Notes under the pieces: model-generated
What the model was told of the DNA's origin: nothing
The model's database searches: none
The model's input: the letters and a program-made list of their open reading frames with translations, nothing else
Translations under genes and position numbers: made by a program
NCBI GenBank assembly: GCA_017462965.1
Contig: JAFTQC010000073.1
Coordinates: forward strand, 1 to 39,945
DNA: 39,945 nt
Source: Clostridia bacterium
GTDB taxonomy: Bacteria > Bacillota > Clostridia > TANB77 > UBA1234
Reading direction: 5' to 3'
Shown: in pieces, positions 20,704-29,220 of the stretch
Numbering within the stretch: the stretch's first letter is position 1
Layout: every line of letters starts with the position of its first letter

Positions 20704-20907
20704 ATGGACAGAATTTTTTACAATATGAATGGAAATTCTTATTACATTCTATTTGGTGGAAAAGGCAAACGCTCTTTTCTATGTAAAATAAACGACAATG
20801 GATGTGCTCAATATGTAATCTGTGCCATATTAGAAGAAAACTCTTGGTGGCAAGGAAATTATTATGAAAGCTTTGAAGAAGCTTATGAAGATTGGAGGAA
20901 AAATTAA
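20704..20907 (+). CDS. Small phage protein of unknown function
   Basis: A 67-residue protein after GGACAAGAGG. It is rich in aromatic residues (RIFYNMNGNSYYILFGGKGKRSFLCKIN; SWWQGNYYESFEEAYEDWRKN) and looks like a compact beta sheet followed by a helix. No family recognised. Its stop lies one base before the Gp157-like gene, whose ribosome site lies inside its last codons, so the pair is probably coupled. Confidence 0.6.
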   Translation: MDRIFYNMNGNSYYILFGGKGKRSFLCKINDNGCAQYVICAILEENSWWQGNYYESFEEAYEDWRKN

Positions 20908-20908
20908 A

Positions 20909-21397
20909 ATGAGTAATTTATACGAATTAACAAACAATTATGAAACTGTTTTAAATATGCTATATGACGAGGATGTAGATGAGCAAATGATCCTTGATAC
21001 ATTAGAATCTATTGAAGGAGAAATTGAAGACAAAGCAGATGGATATGCAAAAATTATAAAAGAATTAGAAGCAAAGAAAAATGCTAGAAAAGAAGAAGCA
21101 AAAAGATTAACGGAAAGTGCAAAAGTATTTGAAAATAGAGTGAATACATTAAAACAAAACTTATTTAATGCAATGAAACAAACAGGAAAAACAAAATTTG
21201 CAACAGATTTATTTACATTTAATATAGCAAAAAATGGCGGAAAACAAACACTTACTATTGATGGAGAAGTTCCTGAAGAATATACAAAAACTATTATTGA
21301 AAATGATAATGACAAAATTAGGGCAGACTTGGAAGCAGGAAAAGAATTACCTTTTGCTCACCTAGAGCCAAGAGGAGAAAGTTTGAGGATTAAATAA
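20909..21397 (+). CDS. Siphovirus Gp157 family protein
   Basis: From ATG 20909 (TTGGAGGA site; the longer frame lacks one) the protein has 162 residues. An all-helical first half (ANNYETVLNML-like, DEQMILDTLESIEGEIEDKADGYAKIIKELEAKKNARKEEAKRLTESAKVFENRVNTLKQ) and a beta C-terminus (KFATDLFTFNIAKNGGKQTLTIDGEVPEEY...) fit the Gp157 family. Members occur with phage recombination genes in Firmicutes phages; one was linked to resistance to phage Sfi11-type infection. It sits upstream of the Sak4-like ATPase and SSB-like protein, as usual. Confidence 0.85.
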   Translation: MSNLYELTNNYETVLNMLYDEDVDEQMILDTLESIEGEIEDKADGYAKIIKELEAKKNARKEEAKRLTESAKVFENRVNTLKQNLFNAMKQTGKTKFATDLFTFNIAKNGGKQTLTIDGEVPEEYTKTIIENDNDKIRADLEAGKELPFAHLEPRGESLRIK

Positions 21398-21564
21398 TGG
21401 AACAATATTGTAGTATTTGTGGAAAAGAATTTGAAGGATATGGCAATAATGCCTATCCAGTAAATAGTGGAAGATGTTGTGATAAATGTAACACATCAGT
21501 AGTAGTTCCTAGAAGAATGCAAGATTATGCAAATAAACAAAAAAAGAAGGAAAGTGAAAAATAA
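21397..21564 (+). CDS. Small zinc-finger protein
   Basis: ATG 21397 overlaps the Gp157 stop by one base and encodes 55 residues. CSICGK near the start and GRCCDKCN later provide Cys ligands for one zinc site. A basic C-terminus follows (VPRRMQDYANKQKKKESEK). Its stop overlaps the next start. Small CxxC...CxxC proteins of this sort are common in phage early operons; function unknown. Confidence 0.7.
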   Translation: MEQYCSICGKEFEGYGNNAYPVNSGRCCDKCNTSVVVPRRMQDYANKQKKKESEK

Positions 21565-21908
21565 TGAAAAGAAAAATTGAAAATTTAAATTTAGATAGTG
21601 AATTATTAAAACCAATGAAAACAAAACTAGAAAGCTCAATTGATACATTGACTAAAAATGCAATTTTGACAGGTAAAGAAGCAGAAATAACATTAAAAAT
21701 AAATGTTAGCGTAACAAAAAAAGACAGAGAATTTAACGATGAAATCCAAGAGTATTTACAACCAAATTACGATTATCAAATATCAGAAAAAATAAAAGAA
21801 GCGAAAGGATCATATAAAGGATTTGTTGGATTCAATTATGCTGTAACAATTAATGATAATAGTGAAGTAATAGTACAGGATGTTAATGAACAACAAAGTT
21901 TATTTTAG
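21564..21908 (+). CDS. Early protein with a C-terminal clamp-binding-like motif
   Basis: A 114-residue protein with ATG overlapping the previous stop. Helical N-terminus (LLKPMKTKLESSIDTLTKNA), then strands (EAEITLKINVSVTKK; KGFVGFNYAVTINDNSEVIVQDV). It ends in NEQQSLF. A terminal QxxLF-like peptide is similar to the QL[SD]LF motif that binds the bacterial beta sliding clamp. No family recognised. Position before the Sak4-like ATPase suggests a part in recombination or replication. The clamp link is inference only. Confidence 0.6.
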   Translation: MKRKIENLNLDSELLKPMKTKLESSIDTLTKNAILTGKEAEITLKINVSVTKKDREFNDEIQEYLQPNYDYQISEKIKEAKGSYKGFVGFNYAVTINDNSEVIVQDVNEQQSLF

Positions 21909-21921
21909 GAGGTAAAAAAAT

Positions 21922-22569
21922 ATGGGAATACCAGTATTAGTTTTAGGAGAAAGTGGATCAGGTAAAAGTTGTTCACTTCGTAATTTCAATAAAGAAGATG
22001 TTGTAATTTATAACATTGCAGGAAAACCATTACCATTTAAAAAACAACTAAACAAAGCTGACAATGTAAATTACACACAAATAAAAAGCAATATGCAAAA
22101 AGGAAATTTCAAAACTTATGTAATAGATGATAGTCAATACTTAATGGCCTTTGAGATGTTCGACAGAGCCAAAGAATTAGGTTACAACAAATTTACTGAT
22201 GTAGCACTTAACTTTAGAGGATTAGTAGATTTTGTTATAAGAAATACACCTGCAGATGTAATTGTTTATTTCTTACATCATACAGAAACAACAGACACAG
22301 GAAAAATTAAAGCAAAAACAAGCGGAAAAATGCTTGATAACCAACTTACATTAGAAGGTTTATTCTCAATAGTATTGCTTTGTAAAACCGATGGCCAAGA
22401 GCATTATTTTGAAACACAAAGTGATGGATATAGCACTTGCAAATCACCAATGGGAATGTTTGATCTAAAAATAGATAATGACTTAAAAATGGTAGATGAC
22501 AAGATTAGAGAATATTACGAATTAACCAAGAAGGAGGTAAAACCAAATGAGTCTTCAAAGAAAAATTGA
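21922..22569 (+). CDS. Sak4-like / AAA_24 ATPase
   Basis: A 215-residue ATPase after TTAGGAGGT. Walker A GESGSGKS (9-16), Walker B YVIDD, and a later FVIRNTPADVIVYFLHHTE segment fit the AAA_24/Sak4 RecA-like family, which promotes single-strand annealing or strand exchange in phage recombination with an SSB partner. The C-terminus is charged and probably unstructured (KKEVKPNESSKKN). It is shorter than full-length recombinases, as usual for this group. A phage SSB-like gene lies nearby. Confidence 0.85.
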   Translation: MGIPVLVLGESGSGKSCSLRNFNKEDVVIYNIAGKPLPFKKQLNKADNVNYTQIKSNMQKGNFKTYVIDDSQYLMAFEMFDRAKELGYNKFTDVALNFRGLVDFVIRNTPADVIVYFLHHTETTDTGKIKAKTSGKMLDNQLTLEGLFSIVLLCKTDGQEHYFETQSDGYSTCKSPMGMFDLKIDNDLKMVDDKIREYYELTKKEVKPNESSKKN

Positions 22570-22690
22570 AAGAAATAACCTAAAGAAAGCCTGGAAAAAA
22601 CACAACGAAGGAGTTGCAAAAAAGCATAGGGCAGACTTCAAAGGATTTTGGCATTGGTACAAAGAACAGAAAGGAGGTAAAAAAGCATGA
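22547..22690 (+). CDS. Small basic helical protein
   Basis: ATG 22547 after AAGGAGGT encodes 47 residues, Lys/Arg/His-rich with aromatics (LQRKIERNNLKKAWKKHNEGVAKKHRADFKGFWHWYKEQKGGKKA). It overlaps the ATPase end and the start of the next gene. A positive charge suggests nucleic-acid binding (inference). No family recognised. Confidence 0.5.
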   Translation: MSLQRKIERNNLKKAWKKHNEGVAKKHRADFKGFWHWYKEQKGGKKA

Positions 22691-22881
22691 TGACAGTTAT
22701 AACTAGTGAAGAATACAAAGAACTAGTAATAAAAGCTAATAAATATGATGAACTACAAAAGCCAAAATTGGCAAATGGAAAGGCAGAAAAAATCAACGAA
22801 GTTGAAGTTAGAAATGTGACACCTGAACAAATGGGCAAAATATTAGATGATTTAAAAAATAAAATTGTAGGAGGAAATTAA
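22687..22881 (+). CDS. Small protein of unknown function
   Basis: A 64-residue protein whose ATGA overlaps the previous stop. It begins VITSEEYKELVIKANKYDELQKPK, a helix often seen at the start of short phage proteins, and ends with EQMGKILDDLKNKIVGG. AAAGGAGGT precedes it. No motif suggests function; the tight overlaps show it is part of the early operon. Confidence 0.55.
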   Translation: MMTVITSEEYKELVIKANKYDELQKPKLANGKAEKINEVEVRNVTPEQMGKILDDLKNKIVGGN

Positions 22882-22883
22882 TT

Positions 22884-23156
22884 ATGGGAAGTAAAGAATT
22901 TATTGAAAAATGTAAAGAAATAGTTAGAAATTATGAGAAGGATCATTTGGATAAAAGTGATAATATTCCAGAATTTGAAGTTTTTGATGTATGGTATTGT
23001 AAAACACTACAAAATCACAAAGCATTATTAAGCACAACATTATTTAACGGAATGTATTATGAATGTACATATAACGGAGACAAAAAAGAACTATATTTAG
23101 ATGCTTATAAGAAGTTTGAAAATAAATGTATTAAAGTTGAAGAGGAGGAAAAATAA
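22884..23156 (+). CDS. DUF6275-like phage protein
   Basis: A 90-residue protein after AGGAGG. The pattern EFIEKCKEIVRNYEKDHLDKSD...VFDVWYCKTLQNHKALLSTTLFNGMYYECTYNGDKKELYLDAYKKFEN matches the DUF6275 family as I recall it (conserved VWYCKTLQN-KALLST and GMYYE.TYNGDK). Members lie upstream of single-stranded-DNA-binding genes in Firmicutes phages, as here. Function is not known. Confidence 0.75.
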   Translation: MGSKEFIEKCKEIVRNYEKDHLDKSDNIPEFEVFDVWYCKTLQNHKALLSTTLFNGMYYECTYNGDKKELYLDAYKKFENKCIKVEEEEK

Positions 23157-23158
23157 TT

Positions 23159-23710
23159 ATGGAAAAACCACAAGGATATGATGAGGCACAAGCCTTTGGA
23201 GAATTTGAAACATTACCTGCAGGAGGATATAAATGCATAATTAAAAGAGTGGCTTGCGAGAAAACACAAGCAGGAAAAGAATATTTAAAATTAGCAATAG
23301 ACATTTTAGAGGGAGAATTTAAAGACTTTTATCAAAGAAGATTTGACAACGATACAAGAGAAGAAAAGAAATGGAGCGGTGTTTGGACAGTATTTACTGA
23401 AGGATATGATCCAGGAACAACAAATCCAAAATTCAAAGGATTAATAACATCAGTAGAAGCTTCAAACGACAAATTCAAATTTAATTTTGATGAAAAAACA
23501 CTTGAAGGCAAAAAAGTAGGATTAGTATTCAGAGAAGAGGACTTTTTAGGACAAGACGGCCAAGTACATACAGCAGTAAAACCATTCTTCGCAGTTTCTT
23601 ATGATAAAGCTGAAGAAGCAAAAATACCAAATAAAAAAGAGTTAAGTGATAATCAATATGATCAAGCATTTGATGCTGCAACAGACAATGGCGATGACTT
23701 ACCATTTTAG
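23159..23710 (+). CDS. Phage single-stranded DNA-binding protein (DUF669-like)
   Basis: A 183-residue protein. Its N-terminal beta-rich region (FETLPAGGYKCIIKRVACEKTQAGKEYLKLAIDILEGEFKDFY) fits the DUF669 family, phage replication/SSB-like proteins with an OB-type fold. The C-terminus is acidic and ends NGDDLPF, the typical tip of bacterial SSB that recruits SSB-interacting enzymes. It lies between recombination and primase genes. It would coat ssDNA during replication and work with the Sak4-like ATPase. Confidence 0.8.
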   Translation: MEKPQGYDEAQAFGEFETLPAGGYKCIIKRVACEKTQAGKEYLKLAIDILEGEFKDFYQRRFDNDTREEKKWSGVWTVFTEGYDPGTTNPKFKGLITSVEASNDKFKFNFDEKTLEGKKVGLVFREEDFLGQDGQVHTAVKPFFAVSYDKAEEAKIPNKKELSDNQYDQAFDAATDNGDDLPF

Positions 23711-23720
23711 GAGGTAGCAA

Positions 23721-24332
23721 ATGGATTTTATAAGAGAGGTTAAAGGAAGAGCGGATATAGTAAAAGTGGCGGAACACTATGGAATAAAACTTGATAGATC
23801 ATATAAATGCGTGTGTCCGTTTCATAAAGAAAAAACAGCGAGCTTTTCTATATCGCCACGAAAACAAATATGGCATTGCTTTGGATGTGGCAAAGGTGGC
23901 GATTCAATTTCTCTTGTATCAGAATTATTAAATATAAATGCTTTAGAAGCAGCGAAAAACATAAATTACACTTTAGGTTTAGGCCTGGATGCAGAAAGGC
24001 CAGCAAGTTATTTAGAAATTAATAAATATAAACAAAAAAGAAAAACAGAAGAAATGTTTAAGCAATGGGAAAATAAAACATTTCAATTACTATGTGATTA
24101 TTTGCATCTACTTTGGAGATGGGAAGAAGAATATGCACCAAAAAATCCTGAAGAAGATATCAGCGATTTATATGTAGAAGCAATGCACAATAAAGACTAT
24201 ATTGATTCTTTAATAGATGAAATATTTATAAATGGATCTAATGAAGATAAAATATGGTTTTGGAAATACGAAAAAAAGGTGGTGAAGAGGATTGAATCAA
24301 GAGTTAGAACTTTCAGATCAACTAATGGATGA
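23721..24332 (+). CDS. CHC2-type zinc-finger primase subunit
   Basis: A 203-residue protein after TAGGAGGT. Residues 1-70 are a CHC2 zinc finger (VKVAEHYGIKLDRSYKCVCPFHKEKTASFSISPRKQIWHCFGCGKGGDSISLV): ligands C32, H35, C53, C56. The rest is helical with several Trp. It lacks a TOPRIM catalytic domain, so it gives the DNA-reading part and needs a partner; the downstream helicase gene overlaps it by 41 bases. Presumably it starts phage DNA synthesis at the origin. Confidence 0.85.
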   Translation: MDFIREVKGRADIVKVAEHYGIKLDRSYKCVCPFHKEKTASFSISPRKQIWHCFGCGKGGDSISLVSELLNINALEAAKNINYTLGLGLDAERPASYLEINKYKQKRKTEEMFKQWENKTFQLLCDYLHLLWRWEEEYAPKNPEEDISDLYVEAMHNKDYIDSLIDEIFINGSNEDKIWFWKYEKKVVKRIESRVRTFRSTNG

Positions 24333-26202
24333 AGGATTTACACCTTTTGGGGAAATTAGTGAATTAACCAAAGAGTCTATATTAGACAAAGAAGTATTTG
24401 AACATATATTTTCAATGGACAATCAAGTAGCAAGAACAACATTAATCATAAAATTACAAGACAAAGCAAGAGAACTTGGAAATATAAGAAGTTTTGACAA
24501 GTTATTAAAAGCATACCAAACCGAATTTGCACAGAAGTTCAAACAAAGGGGGAGTAATACAATCCAATTCACACAACCACCTATAAAAGACTTAAAGTGT
24601 GGAAAATGGGAATGCGAGGACACAGGAGTAACTAAAAGTACTCTTGGAGCAGGTATGATTCCTCAAACAATAGTAGCTTGTTCACATCCTATATTACCAG
24701 TAGAAAGATTGATAAATGTTGATTCAGAGACAGAAAAAATAAAACTAGCATTTTTCAAAGACAATAAATGGCAGTACATAACAATTGAAAGAAGCGTAGT
24801 AGCAAATAAATCAAATATTATACAACTTTCTGACAGAGGAATTGAAGTTAATTCAGAGAATGCAAAAGACCTGGTTTCATATATTGCAGATGTAGTTTCA
24901 TTAAATGCAAAAGAAATACCAGTTAGTCGTAGCACTGATAGATTAGGATGGATAGAAAATGAATTTGCACCATATGTTGATGATCTTAAATACGATGGAG
25001 ACATAGCATTTAAAGATGTTTATGCAAGTATAAAGGAGGTTGGAGAATACGAAGAATGGAAAGAAGTATGCAGAAAAGTAAGGAAAGATAGTAAAATTGC
25101 ACATTTACTTTTAGCATCTTCATTTGCTAGTACACTTAATCAAATGTTGGGAGTACTGCCATTTGTCGTACATATATGGGGCGGAACTGGAACAGGAAAG
25201 ACTGTTGGATTAATGCTCGCAATGTCCGTATGGGGAAATCCTGAAGTAGGAAAATTAGTAAGAACATTAAATGCAACACAAGTGGCATTAGCAAGATATG
25301 CAGCATTCGTACATGACATTCCGTTTGCAGGAGATGAATTACAAACGATAAAAAATAGATGGGACAGCTTTGACAACCTAGTTATGTATTTGACTGAAGG
25401 TGTTGATAGAGGTAGAGGAAAGGCTTATGGCGGAATAGAACTTTTGAAAGAATGGAATTGTTGCTTCCTATTTACAGGAGAAGAACCAATCACAAAAGCA
25501 ACATCAGGCGGTGGAGTAAAGAACAGAGTTATAGAAGTTGAAGCCACAGAAAAAGTAATTGGAGATGGTAATTTTGTTAGTAACTTTGTTAGAAAAAATT
25601 ATGGTCACGCTGGTAAAGAATTTATAAACAATATTCCTAAACAAGAGGAATTACAGAAAAGATATAGAGAGATATTTCAAGAAATATTGGAGAAAACTGA
25701 TACAACTGATAAACAAGCAATGGCAATGGCCACGATCTTGTTGGCAGATGAAATATCTACAGAAAATATATTCAAAGATGAAAAATTGACAATCGAAGAT
25801 GTAAGCAAATGGCTTACAAGTAGCAAGGAAGTTGATGTTTCTACTAGAGCATATGAATGGACAATGGACTGGATTTCACAAAATATTAAGAAATTCAAAG
25901 ATACAGATGGCAATATTGGAGAAGTTTGGGGCAAATATAATGAAGACGAAGATACTTGTCTTGTAAATAAAACGGTATATGCTGAAGCATTAAACAAAGC
26001 AGGGTTTGATTTTACAGCAATAATAAGAAATTTTGCAGATAGAAATCAAATTGAAAGAAATTCACAAGGAAAATTCACTCATCAAACAAAAGCATATGGA
26101 GTAAAAGCAAATTATATCAAATTTAGATTAGAACCTGAAAAATCAGATATTGCGTATGAAGAAGAATATCAACAACAAGAAATGGAGGATCTACCTTTTT
26201 AG
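24292..26202 (+). CDS. DUF927 replicative helicase
   Basis: A 636-residue protein from TTG 24292 (AAGGTGG nine bases upstream; ATG 24325 is an alternative). DUF927 superfamily ATPase: Walker A GGTGTGKT (297-304), FAGDE (345-349), and the R-finger region FTGEEPITKATSGGGVKNRVIEVE. The first 250 residues contain a helical N-terminal part and a beta domain. DUF927 proteins act as phage replicative helicases coupled to CHC2 primase. The last residues MEDLPF copy the SSB-type tail found on the phage SSB, odd for a helicase. Confidence 0.88.
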   Translation: MNQELELSDQLMDEGFTPFGEISELTKESILDKEVFEHIFSMDNQVARTTLIIKLQDKARELGNIRSFDKLLKAYQTEFAQKFKQRGSNTIQFTQPPIKDLKCGKWECEDTGVTKSTLGAGMIPQTIVACSHPILPVERLINVDSETEKIKLAFFKDNKWQYITIERSVVANKSNIIQLSDRGIEVNSENAKDLVSYIADVVSLNAKEIPVSRSTDRLGWIENEFAPYVDDLKYDGDIAFKDVYASIKEVGEYEEWKEVCRKVRKDSKIAHLLLASSFASTLNQMLGVLPFVVHIWGGTGTGKTVGLMLAMSVWGNPEVGKLVRTLNATQVALARYAAFVHDIPFAGDELQTIKNRWDSFDNLVMYLTEGVDRGRGKAYGGIELLKEWNCCFLFTGEEPITKATSGGGVKNRVIEVEATEKVIGDGNFVSNFVRKNYGHAGKEFINNIPKQEELQKRYREIFQEILEKTDTTDKQAMAMATILLADEISTENIFKDEKLTIEDVSKWLTSSKEVDVSTRAYEWTMDWISQNIKKFKDTDGNIGEVWGKYNEDEDTCLVNKTVYAEALNKAGFDFTAIIRNFADRNQIERNSQGKFTHQTKAYGVKANYIKFRLEPEKSDIAYEEEYQQQEMEDLPF

Positions 26203-26464
26203 GCTTACCAAAAGCAGTAAAGGTAAGCCTTAGGTAAGACCTTTTGAAAGCCTTGATACAAGCGACTTTTATATAATAAAAAATTAAAAGTCTTACATCT
26301 TACCAAAATATTATTCTTACATGGGAAATTTTTATTTAAATCCTAAAATAAAAAATTTCTATAAAAATATAAATATATTCACGGAAAAAGGTAAGACAGG
26401 TAAGACCTATATATAAATTGCATATTTGAGGTATGTAAAAAATTAAAATTGGAGGTAAGACCAA
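26203..26464. other. Iteron-like region, presumptive replication origin
   Basis: No gene in these 262 bases. GGTAAG occurs five times directly (26222, 26233, 26390, 26399, 26454) and CTTACC twice in inverse (26204, 26299), with partial copies near 26292 and 26316. AGGCTTACC and GGTAAGCCT (26201-26209, 26222-26230) form a perfect 9-bp inverted repeat. The rest is very AT-rich, as for DNA melting. Position just after the primase-helicase pair fits a theta-type origin. Confidence 0.65.
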
Positions 26465-26857
26465 ATGAAAAATCAAGAAGAAATAATAAATGATTCTATA
26501 AAATGTGAAACGCCTCCTGATGATTACAATATTATAGAAACTAATTGCTTTTTATCATTGAAACACTTACTTGTAATGTATCACAATAAGCAGATAAGTC
26601 CTGAAAAAGCAACAAAACTAAAACAAAAAGCACTAGTTGCTTATGAGAAAGATAAAAAGCAGCAGGAATTTTGGAACTCTATCTATCAGGAGCACATCCA
26701 ACATATAAAAGATACAGAAAATGCAAGAGTTAAGTTACACAAAATGTTAAATGGAAAAGATGAATACAACAGGCCAATAACTGAAGAAACACTTTGTGAA
26801 ACTATAAATACTTGTATGGAAATTATATCAACTATATTTAAGGGGGAATTTATATGA
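26465..26857 (+). CDS. Helical protein of unknown function
   Basis: A 130-residue protein starting after GGAGGTAAGACC, where the ribosome site overlaps the last iteron copy. All-helical pattern with charge clusters (EKATKLKQKALVAYEKDKKQQEFWNSIYQEHIQHIKDTENARVKLHKML). No family recognised. Being the first gene after the putative origin, with the origin repeat in its leader, it may act in replication or its control, but this is only positional. Confidence 0.6.
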   Translation: MKNQEEIINDSIKCETPPDDYNIIETNCFLSLKHLLVMYHNKQISPEKATKLKQKALVAYEKDKKQQEFWNSIYQEHIQHIKDTENARVKLHKMLNGKDEYNRPITEETLCETINTCMEIISTIFKGEFI

Positions 26858-27078
26858 TACAAAATTGTAGTAGGAGATATGGAAAATTTGTAAATGGAAA
26901 TGCAATGGATTATCAGGAAGAAAGCTATACTTTGATTTGTGATTATTGTGAAAAAGAAATCCCAAGATTTTCAAGTTTTATGGAAGCCGTGAATTATAAA
27001 AAAGAAAATGGATGGAAAAGTAAAAATGTATTAGGAGAATGGACAGATATGTGTCCAAACTGTATTGATAAGGAGTGA
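26854..27078 (+). CDS. Zinc-ribbon-like small protein
   Basis: A 74-residue protein overlapping the previous stop by four bases (AAGGGGGA site). CDYCEK and MCPNCI give a CxxC...CxxC zinc ribbon around SSFMEAVNYKKENGWKSKNVLGEWTD. Small proteins with this outline and a W-x-D pair before the second CxxC occur widely in Firmicutes phages. Likely DNA-binding or scaffold-type small protein; function unknown. Confidence 0.65.
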   Translation: MIQNCSRRYGKFVNGNAMDYQEESYTLICDYCEKEIPRFSSFMEAVNYKKENGWKSKNVLGEWTDMCPNCIDKE

Positions 27079-27085
27079 AAGAAAA

Positions 27086-27499
27086 ATGGAAAAACCAACA
27101 ATATGTAGATATTGTGGAAGTCCAGTTGTATATACATCAAATGCAGAAATATATGGTCGAGAATATGGAGAAGGAAAATGTTATTTGTGTAGGAATTGTA
27201 GAGCGTTTGTAGGAGTGCATCCTGGAACAGACATACCGCTTGGAACATTAGCAAACGAAGAACTACGAAGATACAGAAAAACAGCACATTTCTATTTTGA
27301 TCAGATATGGATGCAACCATTAAGAATTACAACGAGATATAAAGCTTATGACTGGTTATCAAAACAATTAGGAATTTCAAAAGAATATACACATATTGGT
27401 ATGTTTGAAAAAGAAGAATGTGTAAAAACAATTGAACTTTCACAAGCAAGAATAGAAAAATACAAAAAGAGAAAGGAGCAGAGAAATGAAACATTTTAA
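27086..27499 (+). CDS. DUF3268-like zinc-finger protein
   Basis: From ATG 27086 (AAGGAGTGA site) 137 residues. CRYCGSPVVYTSNAEIYG..YGEGKCYLCRNCRAFVGVHPGTDIPLGTLANEELRRYRKTAHFYFDQIW fits the DUF3268 zinc-finger domain (CPYC...C..C.AYVG.H..T..PLG.LA). The C-terminal half is helical and basic. The family is common in phages of Firmicutes; role unproven, probably nucleic-acid binding. It overlaps the next gene by 14 bases. Confidence 0.8.
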   Translation: MEKPTICRYCGSPVVYTSNAEIYGREYGEGKCYLCRNCRAFVGVHPGTDIPLGTLANEELRRYRKTAHFYFDQIWMQPLRITTRYKAYDWLSKQLGISKEYTHIGMFEKEECVKTIELSQARIEKYKKRKEQRNETF

Positions 27500-27713
27500 A
27501 GATGGTCAAATAGTAGCTTATATACCTTTAGGTGCAAATGATATGTTTTATAAGGTAGAAGTAGGAAAAATAAAAAGGATAGATGGAGATTATGCTTTTG
27601 TATATTTCCATTCAGGAGATACTGCAGCGAAAACTTTATTAAGAGACCTTTATCCAATAGAAAATGATTATTACTTAAAAGATGCTTTGCTTGGAGTAGG
27701 TGGTTTAGTATGA
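27486..27713 (+). CDS. Small SH3-like beta protein (unknown)
   Basis: A 75-residue protein with AAAGGAGCAGAG as ribosome site. Beta-strand pattern (FKDGQIVAYIPLG...MFYKVEVGKIKRIDGDYAFVYFHSGDTAAKTLLRDLYPIEN) suggests a small SH3- or KOW-like barrel. Stop overlaps the helicase start by four bases, so it may be a partner of that helicase. No family recognised. Confidence 0.55.
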   Translation: MKHFKDGQIVAYIPLGANDMFYKVEVGKIKRIDGDYAFVYFHSGDTAAKTLLRDLYPIENDYYLKDALLGVGGLV

Positions 27714-29212
27714 GTTTAGTATTAAGAGATTATCAACAAGAATGTCACGATCTAATTGAAACTTTAGATCCAGGAGCATACTTAATACAAATGGCCACAG
27801 GATTAGGAAAAACAGCAACCTTCACAACATTAAAAAGAAAAGGCCGTGTATTAGTCCTAGCACATAGAGAAGAACTAGTTACACAGCCAATCAAATACTA
27901 TGACTGCCCTGTTGGAATTGAAATGGCGAATCACAAATCCAACGGAGAAGATGTTGTCATAGCATCTGTACAAAGTATAATACATAGATTAGATAAATTC
28001 AAGCGTGATGATTTCGATATGATAATTACTGATGAAGCACATCATGCTGCAGCAAAATCATACAGGAAAATATATGAATATTTTAGGCCAAGATTGCATT
28101 TAGGATTTACAGCAACACCAAACAGAGGCGACAATGTAAGGCTTGATGATATATATCAGGACATTATATTTGAAAGAGATATTAAGTGGGCGATTCAAAA
28201 TAAGTATTTAACTGATATTTATTGTATGAGAGTAAATATAGGTTATGACATTTCAAAAGTAGCAAGAAGAATGGGAGACTTTGCACCAGGAGAACTTGAA
28301 GAAGCAATGAACCAAGATGTATTGAATAATGCAATAGCAGAGGCTTACAAAAAATATGGAAAAGGACAAACTTTAATATTTGCGTGTAGTGTAGATCATG
28401 CAGAAGCAATTGCAGAGAAGATACCAGGAGCGGTTGCAGTAACAGCAAAAACAAAAAACAGGGATGAACTAATTAAAAAGTTTACAAATAGAGAAATACC
28501 TGTACTTGTTAATTGTATGATTTTCACAGAAGGAACTGATATGCCACTTGTTGAAACTGTTATGATAGCAAGGCCAACAAGTAATAGTTCTTTATATACT
28601 CAAATGGTAGGAAGAGGATTAAGGCTTTATCCAGGAAAAGATAAATTAACATTGATAGATTTAGTTGGAACAACAGGAAGAGCAAATTTATGCACAGCAC
28701 CATCTTTACTTGGAATAGATTTAAATACTGTTCCTGTAAACAAACAAGATGAAATAATAGGAGACTTATTTGAATTACCTGATCTAATTACTAAAAAATC
28801 AGATTGTCCTGCTAGTTGGATAAGAAATGTTGAAATAGTTAATTTATGGGCTAAAGAACAGGAATATAACACACACGGAGTTAATTATTTCAAAATGCCA
28901 AATGGTGATATGGTTGTCAGCATTCCAAAGAAAAGGATAAGAATACCTGCACAAGATGAATTAGGAAAAACAACAATAGGTGGCCAAAAAATGAGTATGC
29001 AAAGAGCATTAGACAAGGTATTTCTATATTTACAAGAAGAATATCCACAGTATGAGTATATTTGGAATGTTGAAAATATGAAAAAGTGGGGTAAATACCC
29101 TGCAAGTGAAAAACAAATTGAAAGTATAAAAAGATTTATGAAAGACTTTGACACAGAAAACTTAAACAAAATGCAGGCCACACAAATATTAAATAGATTA
29201 TTTTATAGGTAG
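27710..29212 (+). CDS. SF2 DEAH-box helicase
   Basis: A 500-residue protein. Motif Q/I LRDYQQECHDLI and ATGLGKT (29-35), Ia VLVLAHREEL, II DEAH (108-111), III TAT (134-136), V-like EGTDMPL and VI QMVGRGLR (298-305). RecA-like domains span about 1-330; the C-terminal 130 residues are extra. Family members (SSL2/RAD25-like) act in phage replication or recombination, unwinding DNA with ATP. It is encoded with zinc-finger and small early proteins upstream of RecU. No nuclease motif was seen. Confidence 0.92.
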   Translation: MSLVLRDYQQECHDLIETLDPGAYLIQMATGLGKTATFTTLKRKGRVLVLAHREELVTQPIKYYDCPVGIEMANHKSNGEDVVIASVQSIIHRLDKFKRDDFDMIITDEAHHAAAKSYRKIYEYFRPRLHLGFTATPNRGDNVRLDDIYQDIIFERDIKWAIQNKYLTDIYCMRVNIGYDISKVARRMGDFAPGELEEAMNQDVLNNAIAEAYKKYGKGQTLIFACSVDHAEAIAEKIPGAVAVTAKTKNRDELIKKFTNREIPVLVNCMIFTEGTDMPLVETVMIARPTSNSSLYTQMVGRGLRLYPGKDKLTLIDLVGTTGRANLCTAPSLLGIDLNTVPVNKQDEIIGDLFELPDLITKKSDCPASWIRNVEIVNLWAKEQEYNTHGVNYFKMPNGDMVVSIPKKRIRIPAQDELGKTTIGGQKMSMQRALDKVFLYLQEEYPQYEYIWNVENMKKWGKYPASEKQIESIKRFMKDFDTENLNKMQATQILNRLFYR

Positions 29213-29220
29213 GTAATATT

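Noticed and set aside
26454..26459. GGTAAG copies as mere ribosome sites
   Set aside because: Only the last copy is near a start codon; the others lie far from any gene, several in inverse orientation.
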